Made by a program: the position numbers and the translations under genes. Positions 19,001 to 27,899 of a DNA stretch of 64,000 bases are shown here, in pieces. Numbering within the stretch: position 1 is the first letter of the stretch; the number at the start of each line of letters is the position of its first letter. Below the pieces are notes generated by a model that was given only the letters and a program-made list of their open reading frames with translations, searched no databases and was not told the DNA's origin. Origin of the DNA: Roseiconus lacunae (lineage in GTDB: Bacteria; Planctomycetota; Planctomycetia; Pirellulales; Pirellulaceae); the NCBI RefSeq assembly GCF_008312935.1, contig NZ_VSZO01000010.1:434001-498000 (forward strand), read 5' to 3'.

Positions 19001-19926
19001 TCCGGGGTTAAGCCACGGCAATGGGCAAAGCCGAAAATTTCATCGCCGGCGGTCCGCACATGCTGACTGGGGCGCCGCACATCTTCTTCGCGAAGTGTCC
19101 GTAATAAGCTCTCCAAGTTATCGGTCAGCGATCGCAGACGTCCGATCGGAGATTGACCGGTAAGCAATTGATGTAAGATCACGCCAAGTGAATACACGTC
19201 GGTACGCGAATCCACCTCGGCATCTGTCACGCGTGCCTGTTCGGGACTCATGTATTCGATCGTGCCGATCAGATCGCCGTTTTGCGTTTGATCAAAGGAA
19301 TCGATGATCTGCTCGTTGTGCGATGACTTTGACAAGCCAAAATCAATTACTTTGACCAATGCTTGTCCGTCTGGTTGAGATTGAACCAGTAAGTTCGATG
19401 GCTTGATGTCTCGATGAATCACGCCTTTTTGGTGAGCATGATGAATCGCATGACAAACTTGAATGAACAGCTCTAACCGCTCTGTGATGGTCAGACGATG
19501 CTTATCGCAATAAACGTCGATCGGAGTACCATGGACCAATTCCATGACGACAAAAGGTCGGCTGACGTCGTCAAAGCCAGAATCGAGGACTTTGGCAATG
19601 TTCGGATGCTCCATCATTTCAAGTGCGATTCGTTCGCATTCGAAACGCGCGAGCATGCGTGAGGAAGGCAGATCACGCGCGATGACTTTAAGAGCAACCT
19701 CCTGGCCATCGGACGATCGGCGGGCACGATACACCCGCCCCATCCCGCCGCTGGCAATCAGGGCCAAAATGGAATAGTTGCCAACGTGACTGGGGACTTC
19801 TTGATGGACCTGAAAGTCCAACTCGGATGCCGCCGAATCGATGCAACTCTGGTCGACCGTTTTCGCCTCGGGCTGATTCGAATCCATAGAGGGATCAGAT
19901 TTGAGCACATGTTCTTCATCATGCAT
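16036..19926 (-). CDS. Membrane Ser/Thr protein kinase with C-terminal WD40 repeats
   Basis: About 1296 residues. An N-terminal PknB-type kinase domain (about 50-330) has glycine loop ASGGMGRVY, Lys80 in VALK, catalytic HRDIKPSN (171-178), DFG (195-197) and the GTIEYMSPEQA activation segment. One transmembrane helix follows (YLATMAAVVVVVLGIGLA), then a short Arg/Ala/Gln-rich helix. The C-terminal 750 residues form about a dozen WD40-type repeats ending in motifs such as VKLWDVED, ARLWDVSK and IRIWDLDSN. This is a typical planctomycete receptor-like kinase with an extracytoplasmic propeller. Start: the ATG at 19926, with GAGGAG upstream; the frame is open to 20091. Confidence 0.95.
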   Translation of the reverse strand: MHDEEHVLKSDPSMDSNQPEAKTVDQSCIDSAASELDFQVHQEVPSHVGNYSILALIASGGMGRVYRARRSSDGQEVALKVIARDLPSSRMLARFECERIALEMMEHPNIAKVLDSGFDDVSRPFVVMELVHGTPIDVYCDKHRLTITERLELFIQVCHAIHHAHQKGVIHRDIKPSNLLVQSQPDGQALVKVIDFGLSKSSHNEQIIDSFDQTQNGDLIGTIEYMSPEQARVTDAEVDSRTDVYSLGVILHQLLTGQSPIGRLRSLTDNLESLLRTLREEDVRRPSQHVRTAGDEIFGFAHCRGLTPEQLASTLDGSLDCVVLKALEKYPAYRYSTAIALADDIRHFVKGEPIIANPRPLVYQLQRSLVRHRYLATMAAVVVVVLGIGLATSILMWSQSETQRRRATIAERYAREAAEHATTVSEEAQLQRDAAIAARQVAEAMAAQTHYLLARDRGQQGRTRESLRLLQQVPPTERQIEWYLARNRLDSSLQTFAGTAKTATAIAFGPGEEELIATTEVGQVNRYPLDRTSSQVLSEFQLRAIGPLCMDRTGRWLASASKDDGVIVVDTTDNRVVAELPSFDTGVVALDWFSPPLSDSTQGRLAIATDRGTVLVINVESQGSEIQFQHSSHQIQAIKVSPIANAISVRSRVPWGGVNDGWIYMYDLDGALLWQSPSNESPVRCFSYTNDGGQILAGDSEGRLKMLDALTGERQRAYARSSQAASSIEFSPDGRLFAIGRTDGAIQLWRTEMYQSVALLCGHTRRIVDLCFHREGKRLVSSSVDKSVKLWDVEDSLVLHDETPTEIGSLAGIVGAVGVDPKGRFLAIAEGDSLQSDFDDVHRNYDIRILDSVTHRLQRRLLGHDDGVLAIAVRHDGQQLASASVDQTARLWDVSKQQAAPIVLEHNSGVSSIAYSRDGRTVATGSYSGIVRFWDATNGQLKRSFRSNDNVQSLTFSSDGNRLATGGSDGIIRIWDVKSGTQQFEIDAKTKHLHDLKFVDNDAAILSETADSSIAMWSLRTHQVLRLFEGHDRLVRSILLHPLDRRIISCSDDGTIRIWDLDSNRELESIRLHEAKAWTIAISAAGDRLYAGLRNGALVRWNAERRPPASDLALSRDQIRSASQNEQAGWIVTAGRDGTLAIWDRINGQQVSVTSPDHRVISAIAISPDRSRLVTGTASGQVDVYQVRTDADEHYLIQPLASVRQSSSAITALAFDQQQSVVVGRTSDGRVFEVAIGDRAAHSSEVGDRDQILRQAYADEAAVFAYLHATEVRRGEPVTTLLTTGIRQRVKFSRAR

Positions 19927-20301
19927 TTTATCTCTCCTCGGACGATCGGCAGCGACATCGACAACTAAACGATGATAGCCAACCGCAATGTCGTTTTGGG
20001 AGACGCACTTTCGCCCAAACCGTATTTCTATCGGCTTCGCCCCCGACGCGGGGTAGAGCGTGGATCGGCTTTCTCTCCGTTTGGCGAACAAATAAAGTCG
20101 TTCGGTCGCAGCCTTATCGCGTTTGTGCTCCGTTTCGACCAGGTATTCGGGGTCGACTCATCAGCCAACGACGCTGGACCGGTTATTGCAACGAAATCGT
20201 GGCTAGCGTCATTCGGCAAATCCTAATTTCAGATGTCAATGAACGAGGAGCGATTGCGAACGCCAGGGAATCGGACCATCGAGCGTCTCCTGACCGACTT
20301 G
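19927..20301. other. 375-bp intergenic region upstream of the kinase gene
   Basis: It should hold the kinase promoter and the 3' end region of the permease gene. The only notable structure is the degenerate repeat around 20161-20240. No gene is evident. Confidence 0.45.
20161..20240 (+). repeat. Copy A of a degenerate intergenic repeat
   Basis: Beginning at TCAGCC, this stretch aligns by eye to 54421-54500. Its 38-base core (20187-20224, from TGCAACGAAATCGTGGCTAG) matches the other copy at about 28 positions. Both copies continue with ATT, a short gap and GATGT. It lies between the kinase and permease genes. Confidence 0.45.
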
Positions 20302-21990
20302 TTACACGACCGCCAAGCCAACGATTCCCGCCACGATCACGTAATAAAAAAACACCACCCCGGACACGCGAATCACGTCGCCTTCACGCCCCACCAGCCC
20401 CACGACGGCGCATGCCGAAACCACATTGTGGACGCAGATCGTATTGCCAGCGGCGCCACCGATTGCTTGCAATGTAACGATCCAAATTGGGTCGACGCCA
20501 ATTTGCTGTCCGACCTCAAATTGGAACAATGAAAACATCATGTTGCTGATGGTGTTGCTGCCGGCTACGAACGCTCCGAGCCCACCGACCAGTGCCGCCA
20601 GCGCCGGCCAAGCATGTCCCACCATTGTGGAAACGCCACTCGCCAAGGTTGTTGGCATAGACGCGTAACCAGCCGCACCGCCGTCGCTATAAATAAACAC
20701 CTTCACCATGGGGACGGCGAACACCAACGCCGTCGATGCGGCCCAGATCATCCGCACTGAACGTTTGGTAGCCGTCGCCACCGCCTGTCGATTCATCCGG
20801 TGCAACAGAACGGTAGCAAGACAGACCACAACAAAGATCGCACCGGGCAGGTAGAGCGGCGCGGCAGGTTTCAAACTAACGCCGGAGCCAAACAGATTTG
20901 CCAAGGTCTCGCCATCTGCCGGGATCGTGATTCCTTTCAGCCAATCGCCGATCGGTAGCGAAGGCAGTCGGCTGATCACTAACAGCGAAGCGGTTAAAAT
21001 GTAGGGCGTCCAAGCCAGCCACATCGGTAAACGGCGCATCGTTGGTTTGATTTCGATCGTAACGCCGCCTGACCAATCCGACGACCACGATGATTTCGGT
21101 GGGAAGTCCCAAGCCGGTCCGTCAGGAACCAGAAACCGATACTTGGCCGCGGGCACTACGATCGCCAATCCAACCAACCCACCGATGAGTGAGGGAAATT
21201 CTGGTCCCAGGAGAAACGCGATCGATGTCGAGGGAATCGTCATCGCCAACGATGCAAAGACGGCGAATTTCCAAACACGCAATCCTTCTCCGATCGAACG
21301 CCGCTCTCCAAAGAACCGCGTCAAAACCACAACCAAGATCAACGGGATCATCGAGCCACAGATCAAATGGATCAACGCGACTCGCCACCCCACGCCATGA
21401 AGCATCAACTCAAACGGGTTGGCCGCCGACGCGAACGTCGTTTGGGCATACGAGGCGACCGATTCATTGCCACTTAAGCCCGTTTTGACCCCGATCAGAA
21501 TCGGGGTCCCTACGGCACCAAAAGACACCGGCGTGCTTTGGATGATCATACCGCTGATCACGGCCGCCATCGCCGGAAACCCGAGTCCGACTAACAACGG
21601 AACACAGACCGCCGCCGGCGTACCGAACCCGGCGCTACCTTCGATGAATGCCCCAAATAGCCAAGCAATCAAGATAACCTGAATCCGACGATCTGACGTG
21701 ATCCCAGTAAAACCACCGCGTATGACAGAAAGACCACCGCTTTCGCTCAGTGTATTGAGCAGGAGGATCGCGCCAAAGACGATGAACAACAATTGGGCAA
21801 CGACGAATAGCCCATCGACCGAGGCGGCTGCGATGGTCCATCCATCAAGCTGCCAAATACCCCATGCCAGGGCCACCACACTGACATACGCGATTGGCAT
21901 CGCTGCGGCGGCGGGCAACCGGAATCCGACCAACAAGATTGCCACAATCAGAATCGGTGCCAGCGCGGCGAGCGAAACCAAAACATCCAT
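20302..21990 (-). CDS. L-lactate permease (LctP) family transporter
   Basis: About 562 residues with 12 or more membrane helices. LctP family blocks include [40 protein letters not shown] and [18 protein letters not shown] near the C-terminus, plus [16 protein letters not shown]. Family members import lactate or glycolate with protons. The start is taken at the ATG at 21990, just ahead of the first helix; a GTG at 22029 would add 13 residues. No lactate dehydrogenase is nearby, so the substrate could be lactate or another 2-hydroxy acid. Confidence 0.93.
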   Translation of the reverse strand: MDVLVSLAALAPILIVAILLVGFRLPAAAAMPIAYVSVVALAWGIWQLDGWTIAAASVDGLFVVAQLLFIVFGAILLLNTLSESGGLSVIRGGFTGITSDRRIQVILIAWLFGAFIEGSAGFGTPAAVCVPLLVGLGFPAMAAVISGMIIQSTPVSFGAVGTPILIGVKTGLSGNESVASYAQTTFASAANPFELMLHGVGWRVALIHLICGSMIPLILVVVLTRFFGERRSIGEGLRVWKFAVFASLAMTIPSTSIAFLLGPEFPSLIGGLVGLAIVVPAAKYRFLVPDGPAWDFPPKSSWSSDWSGGVTIEIKPTMRRLPMWLAWTPYILTASLLVISRLPSLPIGDWLKGITIPADGETLANLFGSGVSLKPAAPLYLPGAIFVVVCLATVLLHRMNRQAVATATKRSVRMIWAASTALVFAVPMVKVFIYSDGGAAGYASMPTTLASGVSTMVGHAWPALAALVGGLGAFVAGSNTISNMMFSLFQFEVGQQIGVDPIWIVTLQAIGGAAGNTICVHNVVSACAVVGLVGREGDVIRVSGVVFFYYVIVAGIVGLAVV

Positions 21991-22098
21991 CGACGACAAA
22001 TCCGCTATTACAGTCAAACGATCAGGCACGGCACTCCGGCCAAGCCCGCATCATAGCAGCATCAGTGGGTACCGATGGGAATGTTCGATCCCTCTCGC

Positions 22099-23952
22099 TC
22101 ATTGCAGCGGTAATCGAAAGCACGCAACCTCTTTTGCGTTCCTAACAAAAAGGCGATCGCCAACGACCACCGGATGATTCCACGTTTTCCCTTCGACGAC
22201 GGAATGTTTCGCGAGTTCGACCAAGCGATCTGGAGACGCATTGGCCAATACGATCTCGCCCTTTTCCGAAAGAATCAGCAATTGCCCCTCATCGGCAAGC
22301 AACAGCACTTGCCCGTTGCCATACCGACCACGCTTCCACTGGCGTTCTCCCGTTTCGGCGTCGATACACGCAAACACGCTTCCGTCAAACCCGTACAAGT
22401 TGCCGTTGAAATAAACGAAGTCATTGAAATCTGGCTTCATCTGCCGAGTGGTCCAAGCCTCTTCGGTTTTCCAATCACCGTCCTCTGATTGCGAAACGAC
22501 GATGCGACGTGTGCCATCTTGAAGTGCCGTAGCGATGTAAACCGAGTCATCCACAACGAGTGGCTGCAGGGCACGATAGTTGTCGACTTTCCAGTCATGT
22601 TGCCAGACCATTTCGCCGGTCTGAATGTCGATGAAATCAACCCCTGTGTTGGTCATCATCAAGATGCCTGATGTCTGCCCGAAGGTCGCTTGCTGGGGCG
22701 AACTGTAGCTGTGATCACCTGAAGGCGATGACCAAACAAGGTGGCCATCACCGACATCGTAAGCGAGCACCCCCAGATTGTCGCTTCCGCCGGCATGAAC
22801 GATAACTTTTTGATCGACCACCAACGGCGACGAAGCGAATCCCCACCGGGGAGCATCCCGCTGGGCGTCAACTTTCAGATCACGGCGCCAGACTTCTTGA
22901 CCATCGACTGGATTAATCCTCAGGACGATGCCATCGGCACCGAGCGTGTAAAGAGCGTCGGCCGTCAACGTCGGTGTCGCACGCGGACCGGCGCCCCCGA
23001 TCGCCTCCCAAAAGCGACTGGGGTAGGACGCGTCCCAGAGGATTGCCCCGGAATCGGCGTCCAAACAAACCACCGCTTCTTCGTCACCACGCTGCTCTTG
23101 CGTGAACAGTCGCCCGTTGCCGACGGCAAACGATGACCAACCGGGCCCAATCTTTTGTCGCCAGAGTTCCTTGGGTTGCTGAGTTTGCCAATCTTCAGAA
23201 ACACGTACGCCCTGCAGGGTGCCATTGCGTTCTGGACCACGAAAAGCCGGCCAAGGGGCGGAAGCAAAGGAGATCGGCTGGGACTGATCGAGTGCCTCTG
23301 CTCCGTCGGTTCGATCGACCTCCGTTTCTGCAAGGTCGGTCGGCGCGGAAGACCGACGTTGAGAAAGGTCAGCCAAGTAGCGTTCCTCCGCAGTCGGCTC
23401 CCATCGCCATAACAACTCCGGCTGAAACCGACCGGTGAGCCCTTCGAGTTGCTGAGTTTCCCAATAACTGACAAAAACCGTCACGGCAACGAGCGCGATT
23501 GGCAACCGAATGCCGGGCCGAGATGCGAAAACCAGTAATGCTGCCAGGAACGCGACCACGGCTGTCGGGATCACCATCACCAGCGTTGCCATCCCGAGCA
23601 TCGTATCATCCAACAATGCAATCGCGATTCCAACGATGGCGACGAATCCGATCACGCCGACGATTTTTTCCTTGACCCCGGCACGGCTCGCGAAACACCA
23701 CCACGCCAACATCAACGCTCCGCCGACCGCGGGCCCCAGAAAGGCGGTCATCATCATCATCAATGATTCCGTTGGCATCGTGCGCATTGCGATCAGCCCC
23801 AAGATGCCGACAAGCAGGATCAAGGCCGGCCATCTCCGCAAACGACGGGTCGGCTGGGACTCCGTCTCATTTTCTCCCGGTACCCCTAGAGTTGCGTCAC
23901 TCGCACCCGGATCACCAGACGGAGTGGGTGTCGCTTCTGATTCGGATGACAT
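22099..23952 (-). CDS. Membrane-anchored PQQ-type beta-propeller protein
   Basis: The 617-residue protein has a Ser/Glu/Pro-rich N-terminus, then about five hydrophobic segments (about 40-165). A C-terminal eight-bladed propeller of the PQQ/BamB class follows, with blades such as AVVCLDADSGAILWDASYPS, GILMMTNTGVDFIDIQTGEM and VFACIDAETGERQWKRG. A propeller start of the kind WPAFRGPERNG is frequent in planctomycete PQQ-like proteins. No dehydrogenase catalytic residues are evident, so a scaffold or sensor role is as likely as an enzyme. It is divergent from selO. Confidence 0.85.
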   Translation of the reverse strand: MSSESEATPTPSGDPGASDATLGVPGENETESQPTRRLRRWPALILLVGILGLIAMRTMPTESLMMMMTAFLGPAVGGALMLAWWCFASRAGVKEKIVGVIGFVAIVGIAIALLDDTMLGMATLVMVIPTAVVAFLAALLVFASRPGIRLPIALVAVTVFVSYWETQQLEGLTGRFQPELLWRWEPTAEERYLADLSQRRSSAPTDLAETEVDRTDGAEALDQSQPISFASAPWPAFRGPERNGTLQGVRVSEDWQTQQPKELWRQKIGPGWSSFAVGNGRLFTQEQRGDEEAVVCLDADSGAILWDASYPSRFWEAIGGAGPRATPTLTADALYTLGADGIVLRINPVDGQEVWRRDLKVDAQRDAPRWGFASSPLVVDQKVIVHAGGSDNLGVLAYDVGDGHLVWSSPSGDHSYSSPQQATFGQTSGILMMTNTGVDFIDIQTGEMVWQHDWKVDNYRALQPLVVDDSVYIATALQDGTRRIVVSQSEDGDWKTEEAWTTRQMKPDFNDFVYFNGNLYGFDGSVFACIDAETGERQWKRGRYGNGQVLLLADEGQLLILSEKGEIVLANASPDRLVELAKHSVVEGKTWNHPVVVGDRLFVRNAKEVACFRLPLQ

Positions 23953-24028
23953 GATGGAGAGACCTTTCTAAGAGACAAATGGATGACGGCGCCCGGCATC
24001 GAGAACACAATTTTCGCGTCTGATCAAC

Positions 24029-24076
24029 TTGTTCGATCTGCGAATTGTTCGATCTGCGAATTGTTCGATCTGCGAA
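24029..24076. repeat. Three perfect tandem copies of a 16-bp sequence
   Basis: The unit TTGTTCGATCTGCGAA occurs at 24029-24044, 24045-24060 and 24061-24076 without any difference. Each unit contains TTCG and CGAA as short inverted ends. The array lies in the intergenic region between the divergent PQQ-propeller and selO genes, where iterated regulator binding sites would be expected. It could equally be a recent slippage product. Confidence 0.9.
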
Positions 24077-24133
24077 TCAAGATCTTGGTGACTTTATGGC
24101 CATGATGCTTACGTAAAACGCGAACAGGTGACC

Positions 24134-25831
24134 ATGGAATTCCTAGGTTGCTACACTTCTGGCATGAATACGCACGAACCGAACGAAGCCGAATGGAGCG
24201 AGGCCTGGGCGTCCCTCCAGTTTGACAATCGATTCACAAGTTGTCTGCCGCCCGACCCCGAAACGAGCAATGAAACGCGTCAAGTTTACGAAGCGTGTTA
24301 TTCGCGCGTGCGACCGCTGAAGTTTTCCGCACCTTCCCTGGTCGCCTATTCTCCCGAAATGGCCCGGCAACTCGGTTTACCCGAGTCACTGCTCGGGTCA
24401 TCTCAATTTGCAGAAGTTTTCGGCGGCGGTCGTGTGCTGCCCGACATGGATCCGTTTGCGATGTGCTACGGCGGTCATCAATTCGGAAATTGGGCGGGAC
24501 AACTCGGCGACGGCCGGGCGATCAATCTTGGCGAAGTCATCGATGTCGACGGCCACCACCAAACGTTACAGTTGAAAGGCGCCGGACCGACGCCTTACTC
24601 TCGCTTTGCCGACGGTCTGGCCGTGCTCCGCAGCAGCGTGCGCGAATTTCTGTGCAGTGAAGCGATGCATCATCTGGGGGTTCCAACCACACGCGCCCTC
24701 AGCTTGGTCCTGACAGGCGACCGCGTCACTCGCGATATGTTCTACGACGGTCATCCTCAACAAGAACCCGGCGCGGTCGTTTGTCGCGTCGCACCTTCGT
24801 TCGTTCGGCTCGGCAGTTTTCAGATTTTTGCAAGTCGTGGTGACATCGAAACGCTTCGTACGTTGACCGACTATACGATCCGTAATGATTTCCCACATCT
24901 ATTGGCTTCGCAAACCGCCCCGGGTAAAGAAACGTACCAAGAGTTTTTTGCCGAAGTCTGTCAGCGAACCGCTGAGCTGATGGTGCATTGGATGCGAGTC
25001 GGTTTTGTCCACGGCGTCATGAACACCGACAATCTTTCCATACTCGGACTGACAATCGACTACGGCCCCTATGGTTGGCTAGAAGATTACGACCCAAACT
25101 GGACCCCCAATACCACCGATGCCCAAGGACGTCGCTATCGTTATGGGCATCAACCACAAATCGCCCAGTGGAACCTCGCCCAATTCGCCGGAGCGCTTTT
25201 ACCACTGGTCGATGGTGATGTCGAATCGATGCAAGCGGGCTTGAAACTGTACGTCGAAACCTTTGAAGACGGCTGGCACGCAATGATGTCGGCAAAGCTT
25301 GGTCTTGATCGCTTCGAACCAGCATCGGATCCGGAACTGTTTGGCGACCTACTGGAAGTTCTCTCGCTCGCCGAAACCGACATGACGTTGTTTTATCGAC
25401 TGTTGGCCGATCTTCCCTGTGATTCCCCCGAAACCACGCTACCTGCGTCTGATCCCGAAACGAATCGACAACGTTGGATGCGATCGATGAACGCGGCTTA
25501 TTATTCCCCCGATGAAGTCAGCTCGGATGCGATGACAAAAACGCTTCGGTGGTGGGAGCGTTATCGCGAACGACTTGCCGCGGCAAACATCGACGAAGCA
25601 CAGCGAAACACACGAATGAACCGGATTAATCCACTGTACGTCCTTCGAAACTACCTGGCCCAACTGGCGATCGATCGCAGTGAACAAGGTGATCACGCAG
25701 GCGTTTGGGAACTACTGGAGGTGTTGCGCAATCCGTACGAAGTACAATCGGGTCGCGAAGCGTTCGCAGAGAAACGCCCCGAATGGGCCCGCCACCGAGC
25801 CGGATGTTCGATGTTGTCCTGCAGTTCATAA
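24134..25831 (+). CDS. selO: SelO/YdiU protein adenylyltransferase (pseudokinase)
   Basis: About 565 residues, typical for the family. Conserved blocks are FAMCYGGHQFGNWAGQLGDG, the LKGAGPTPYSRFADG phosphate-binding segment, RVAPSFVRLGSFQ, GVMNTDNLSILGLTIDYGPY and the C-terminal SCSS. SelO has an inverted ATP orientation and transfers AMP to Ser/Thr/Tyr of redox and metabolic proteins. The C-terminal cysteine occupies the place of selenocysteine in animal homologues. Start choices are a GTG at 24128, an ATG at 24134 and an ATG at 24164. I use 24134, which has a weak AGGTG upstream; the conserved sequence begins later (LQFDNRF), so it does not settle the start. Confidence 0.95.
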   Translation: MEFLGCYTSGMNTHEPNEAEWSEAWASLQFDNRFTSCLPPDPETSNETRQVYEACYSRVRPLKFSAPSLVAYSPEMARQLGLPESLLGSSQFAEVFGGGRVLPDMDPFAMCYGGHQFGNWAGQLGDGRAINLGEVIDVDGHHQTLQLKGAGPTPYSRFADGLAVLRSSVREFLCSEAMHHLGVPTTRALSLVLTGDRVTRDMFYDGHPQQEPGAVVCRVAPSFVRLGSFQIFASRGDIETLRTLTDYTIRNDFPHLLASQTAPGKETYQEFFAEVCQRTAELMVHWMRVGFVHGVMNTDNLSILGLTIDYGPYGWLEDYDPNWTPNTTDAQGRRYRYGHQPQIAQWNLAQFAGALLPLVDGDVESMQAGLKLYVETFEDGWHAMMSAKLGLDRFEPASDPELFGDLLEVLSLAETDMTLFYRLLADLPCDSPETTLPASDPETNRQRWMRSMNAAYYSPDEVSSDAMTKTLRWWERYRERLAAANIDEAQRNTRMNRINPLYVLRNYLAQLAIDRSEQGDHAGVWELLEVLRNPYEVQSGREAFAEKRPEWARHRAGCSMLSCSS

Positions 25832-25912
25832 AACCGATGGGGCAACTTGTGATCCGACACGGCGTGCTTCCGATCACAAGGGAGATTCGTTGAGCAGAAA
25901 CCACCCGCGCTG

Positions 25913-26647
25913 TCACTCGTCAAATTCGGATTCCGACTCGAGTGCGGCTTTGGCTCGTTGAAAGTCATCGGTATCCTCGACCACTTCGCCATCACGCAAG
26001 ACGATTGTCCGGCGAGCGGTCTTGGCCACGTTCAGATCATGCGTGACCAAAATGACGGTGATTTTTTCGGTCTCGTTTAACTCTTTGAACAATCCGATCA
26101 CCTCTCGACTGGTCTTGGAATCTAAGTTTCCCGTTGGCTCGTCACCCATCAAAATCGATGGGCGATTGACCAGTGCACGGGCAATCGCGACCCGTTGCTG
26201 TTGCCCCCCGGAAAGCTGACTGGGGTGGTGATGATAGCGGTCACCCAGGCCAACTTGGTCGAGTACTTCGCGGGCTCGATCGTGTCTCTGACGCGCCGTC
26301 ATTCGCGTGCCGTACATCAGTGGCAATTCGACGTTCTCAAGCGCCGACGTTCGATTAAGCAAATTGAAACTTTGGAATACAAATCCCAACTGGCGGTTAC
26401 GAATTCGGGCCCGCTGATCTCGGTTCATCGTCACGATTTCTTCGCCGTCGAGCCGGTAGCTTCCATGCGTCGGGCGGTCCAAGCATCCCAACGTATTCAT
26501 CAGTGTTGACTTCCCGCTTCCCGATGGACCGACGAGCGCGATCGATTCGGCATGCTCGATTTCCAGACTGACCGTGCGCAGTGCATGAACGAGGACTTCA
26601 CCGAGGTCGTAAACGCGGCGGACGTCGCGAAGTTCGATCAGTGCCAT
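25913..26647 (-). CDS. ABC transporter ATP-binding protein (MacB/LolD type)
   Basis: The 244-residue ATPase has Walker A GPSGSGKSTLMNTLG, signature LSGGQQQRVAIARAL and Walker B LMGDEPTGNLDSKT, with the His switch in ILVTHDLNVAK. It belongs to the subgroup serving MacB/LolCDE/FtsEX-type systems. It is the third gene of a likely operon: adaptor (29159), permease (27894), ATPase, with gaps of 5 bp between both pairs. No TolC-like outer membrane protein is present in the window. Confidence 0.93.
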   Translation of the reverse strand: MALIELRDVRRVYDLGEVLVHALRTVSLEIEHAESIALVGPSGSGKSTLMNTLGCLDRPTHGSYRLDGEEIVTMNRDQRARIRNRQLGFVFQSFNLLNRTSALENVELPLMYGTRMTARQRHDRAREVLDQVGLGDRYHHHPSQLSGGQQQRVAIARALVNRPSILMGDEPTGNLDSKTSREVIGLFKELNETEKITVILVTHDLNVAKTARRTIVLRDGEVVEDTDDFQRAKAALESESEFDE

Positions 26648-26652
26648 CGGGG

Positions 26653-27894
26653 TTACTCGTATCGCAGGGCGTCAATCGGATCGAGCTTGCTGGCTCGACG
26701 TGCGGGGTAAAAGCCAAAGAACATTCCCACCGCCGCGGCAAACCCCATCGCGACGAGCGCCGCCGGAAGCGAAACCACCATCGGCCAATCGGTCCCCGGC
26801 TTATAGGCATTGATCACGACTGTTGCGGTCATCGACATCGCGGTGCCTAGTGCTAAACCGATCAATCCCCCGATACAAGACAGGACGATCGATTCGATCA
26901 GAAACTGCCATAAGATGTCACGGCCACGGGCCCCCAACGCCATTCGTATCCCGATCTCACGCGTCCGCTCGGTGACCGAAACCAACATGATGTTCATGAT
27001 CCCGACGCCACCGACGACCAGTGAGATCCCGGCTATCACCGACAGCATCATCGTCAATGTCCCGGTGATGATGCCCAGCATATTGGCAACCTCTTTCATA
27101 TCGGTGATCTCAAAATCAGCCGATTCTCCGGGTGCAATGTCATGCCTTTCGAGCAGCAGATGACGAATTTCTTTCGTCGCTTGTTGCATCAGATCCATAC
27201 TGCGGGCTGACACCATGATCGCGTGAATGTTATCCATCGGTGCACCGACCAACCGTTTCCGAACGGTTGTCTGGGGCATCAAAATCAAATTATCCTGGTC
27301 GTCACCGACCATATTCGCGCCTTTCTTGGCTAAGATCCCGATCACTCGGATCGGGACATTGTTCACACGAACGGTTTGCCCAATCGGATTGATGGTACGA
27401 AACAATTTGGGAATCAAGGTCTGGCCGATCACACACACCTTGGCATTCGATTCAATGTCAGCATCGCCGAAGAACGACCCCGCTTCCAAAGGCCATGCGC
27501 GAACCTGTAGGAAATCAGGCCCGACGCCCAACATCTCTTTCGGACTCCAGTTTTCATTGCCGAAGATCACCTGGCCTCCGGTAAAAATCATCGGCGAGGC
27601 TGCCCGAACCGACGGGCACTGCGATGCGATCGAATCCACGTCCGCCGCGGTCAATGTCGGCGCATCGTTTTGCTGAACGCCGCCTTCGTTGGTTTGCCCC
27701 GGCGTGACAAAAATCACATTAGTGCCCAAGCTTTGCAGTTCGCCCTGAACCAACCGGTTCGCGCCCTGCCCGATCGAAACAATCGTGGTCACAGCGGCAA
27801 TCCCGATGACAACGCCAATGATCGTCAAGATCGCCCGCATCTTGTTTTTTCGCAACGCTCGCAGCGCGGTTCGAACGGTATCGAAGAACGACAT
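26653..27894 (-). CDS. MacB-like ABC transporter permease
   Basis: The 413-residue protein starts with a helix preceded by ALRALRKNKMRAILTIIGVV. A large periplasmic domain (MacB_PCD type, about 45-270) comes next, then three C-terminal helices containing GVGIMNIMLVSVTERTREIG and FLIESIVLSCIGGLIGLALG. The layout is that of mechanotransmission-type permeases, which work with an ATPase and a periplasmic adaptor to move macrolides, peptides or lipids from the periplasmic side. Genes for both partners flank it on the same strand. Confidence 0.93.
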   Translation of the reverse strand: MSFFDTVRTALRALRKNKMRAILTIIGVVIGIAAVTTIVSIGQGANRLVQGELQSLGTNVIFVTPGQTNEGGVQQNDAPTLTAADVDSIASQCPSVRAASPMIFTGGQVIFGNENWSPKEMLGVGPDFLQVRAWPLEAGSFFGDADIESNAKVCVIGQTLIPKLFRTINPIGQTVRVNNVPIRVIGILAKKGANMVGDDQDNLILMPQTTVRKRLVGAPMDNIHAIMVSARSMDLMQQATKEIRHLLLERHDIAPGESADFEITDMKEVANMLGIITGTLTMMLSVIAGISLVVGGVGIMNIMLVSVTERTREIGIRMALGARGRDILWQFLIESIVLSCIGGLIGLALGTAMSMTATVVINAYKPGTDWPMVVSLPAALVAMGFAAAVGMFFGFYPARRASKLDPIDALRYE

Positions 27895-27899
27895 GGCGA

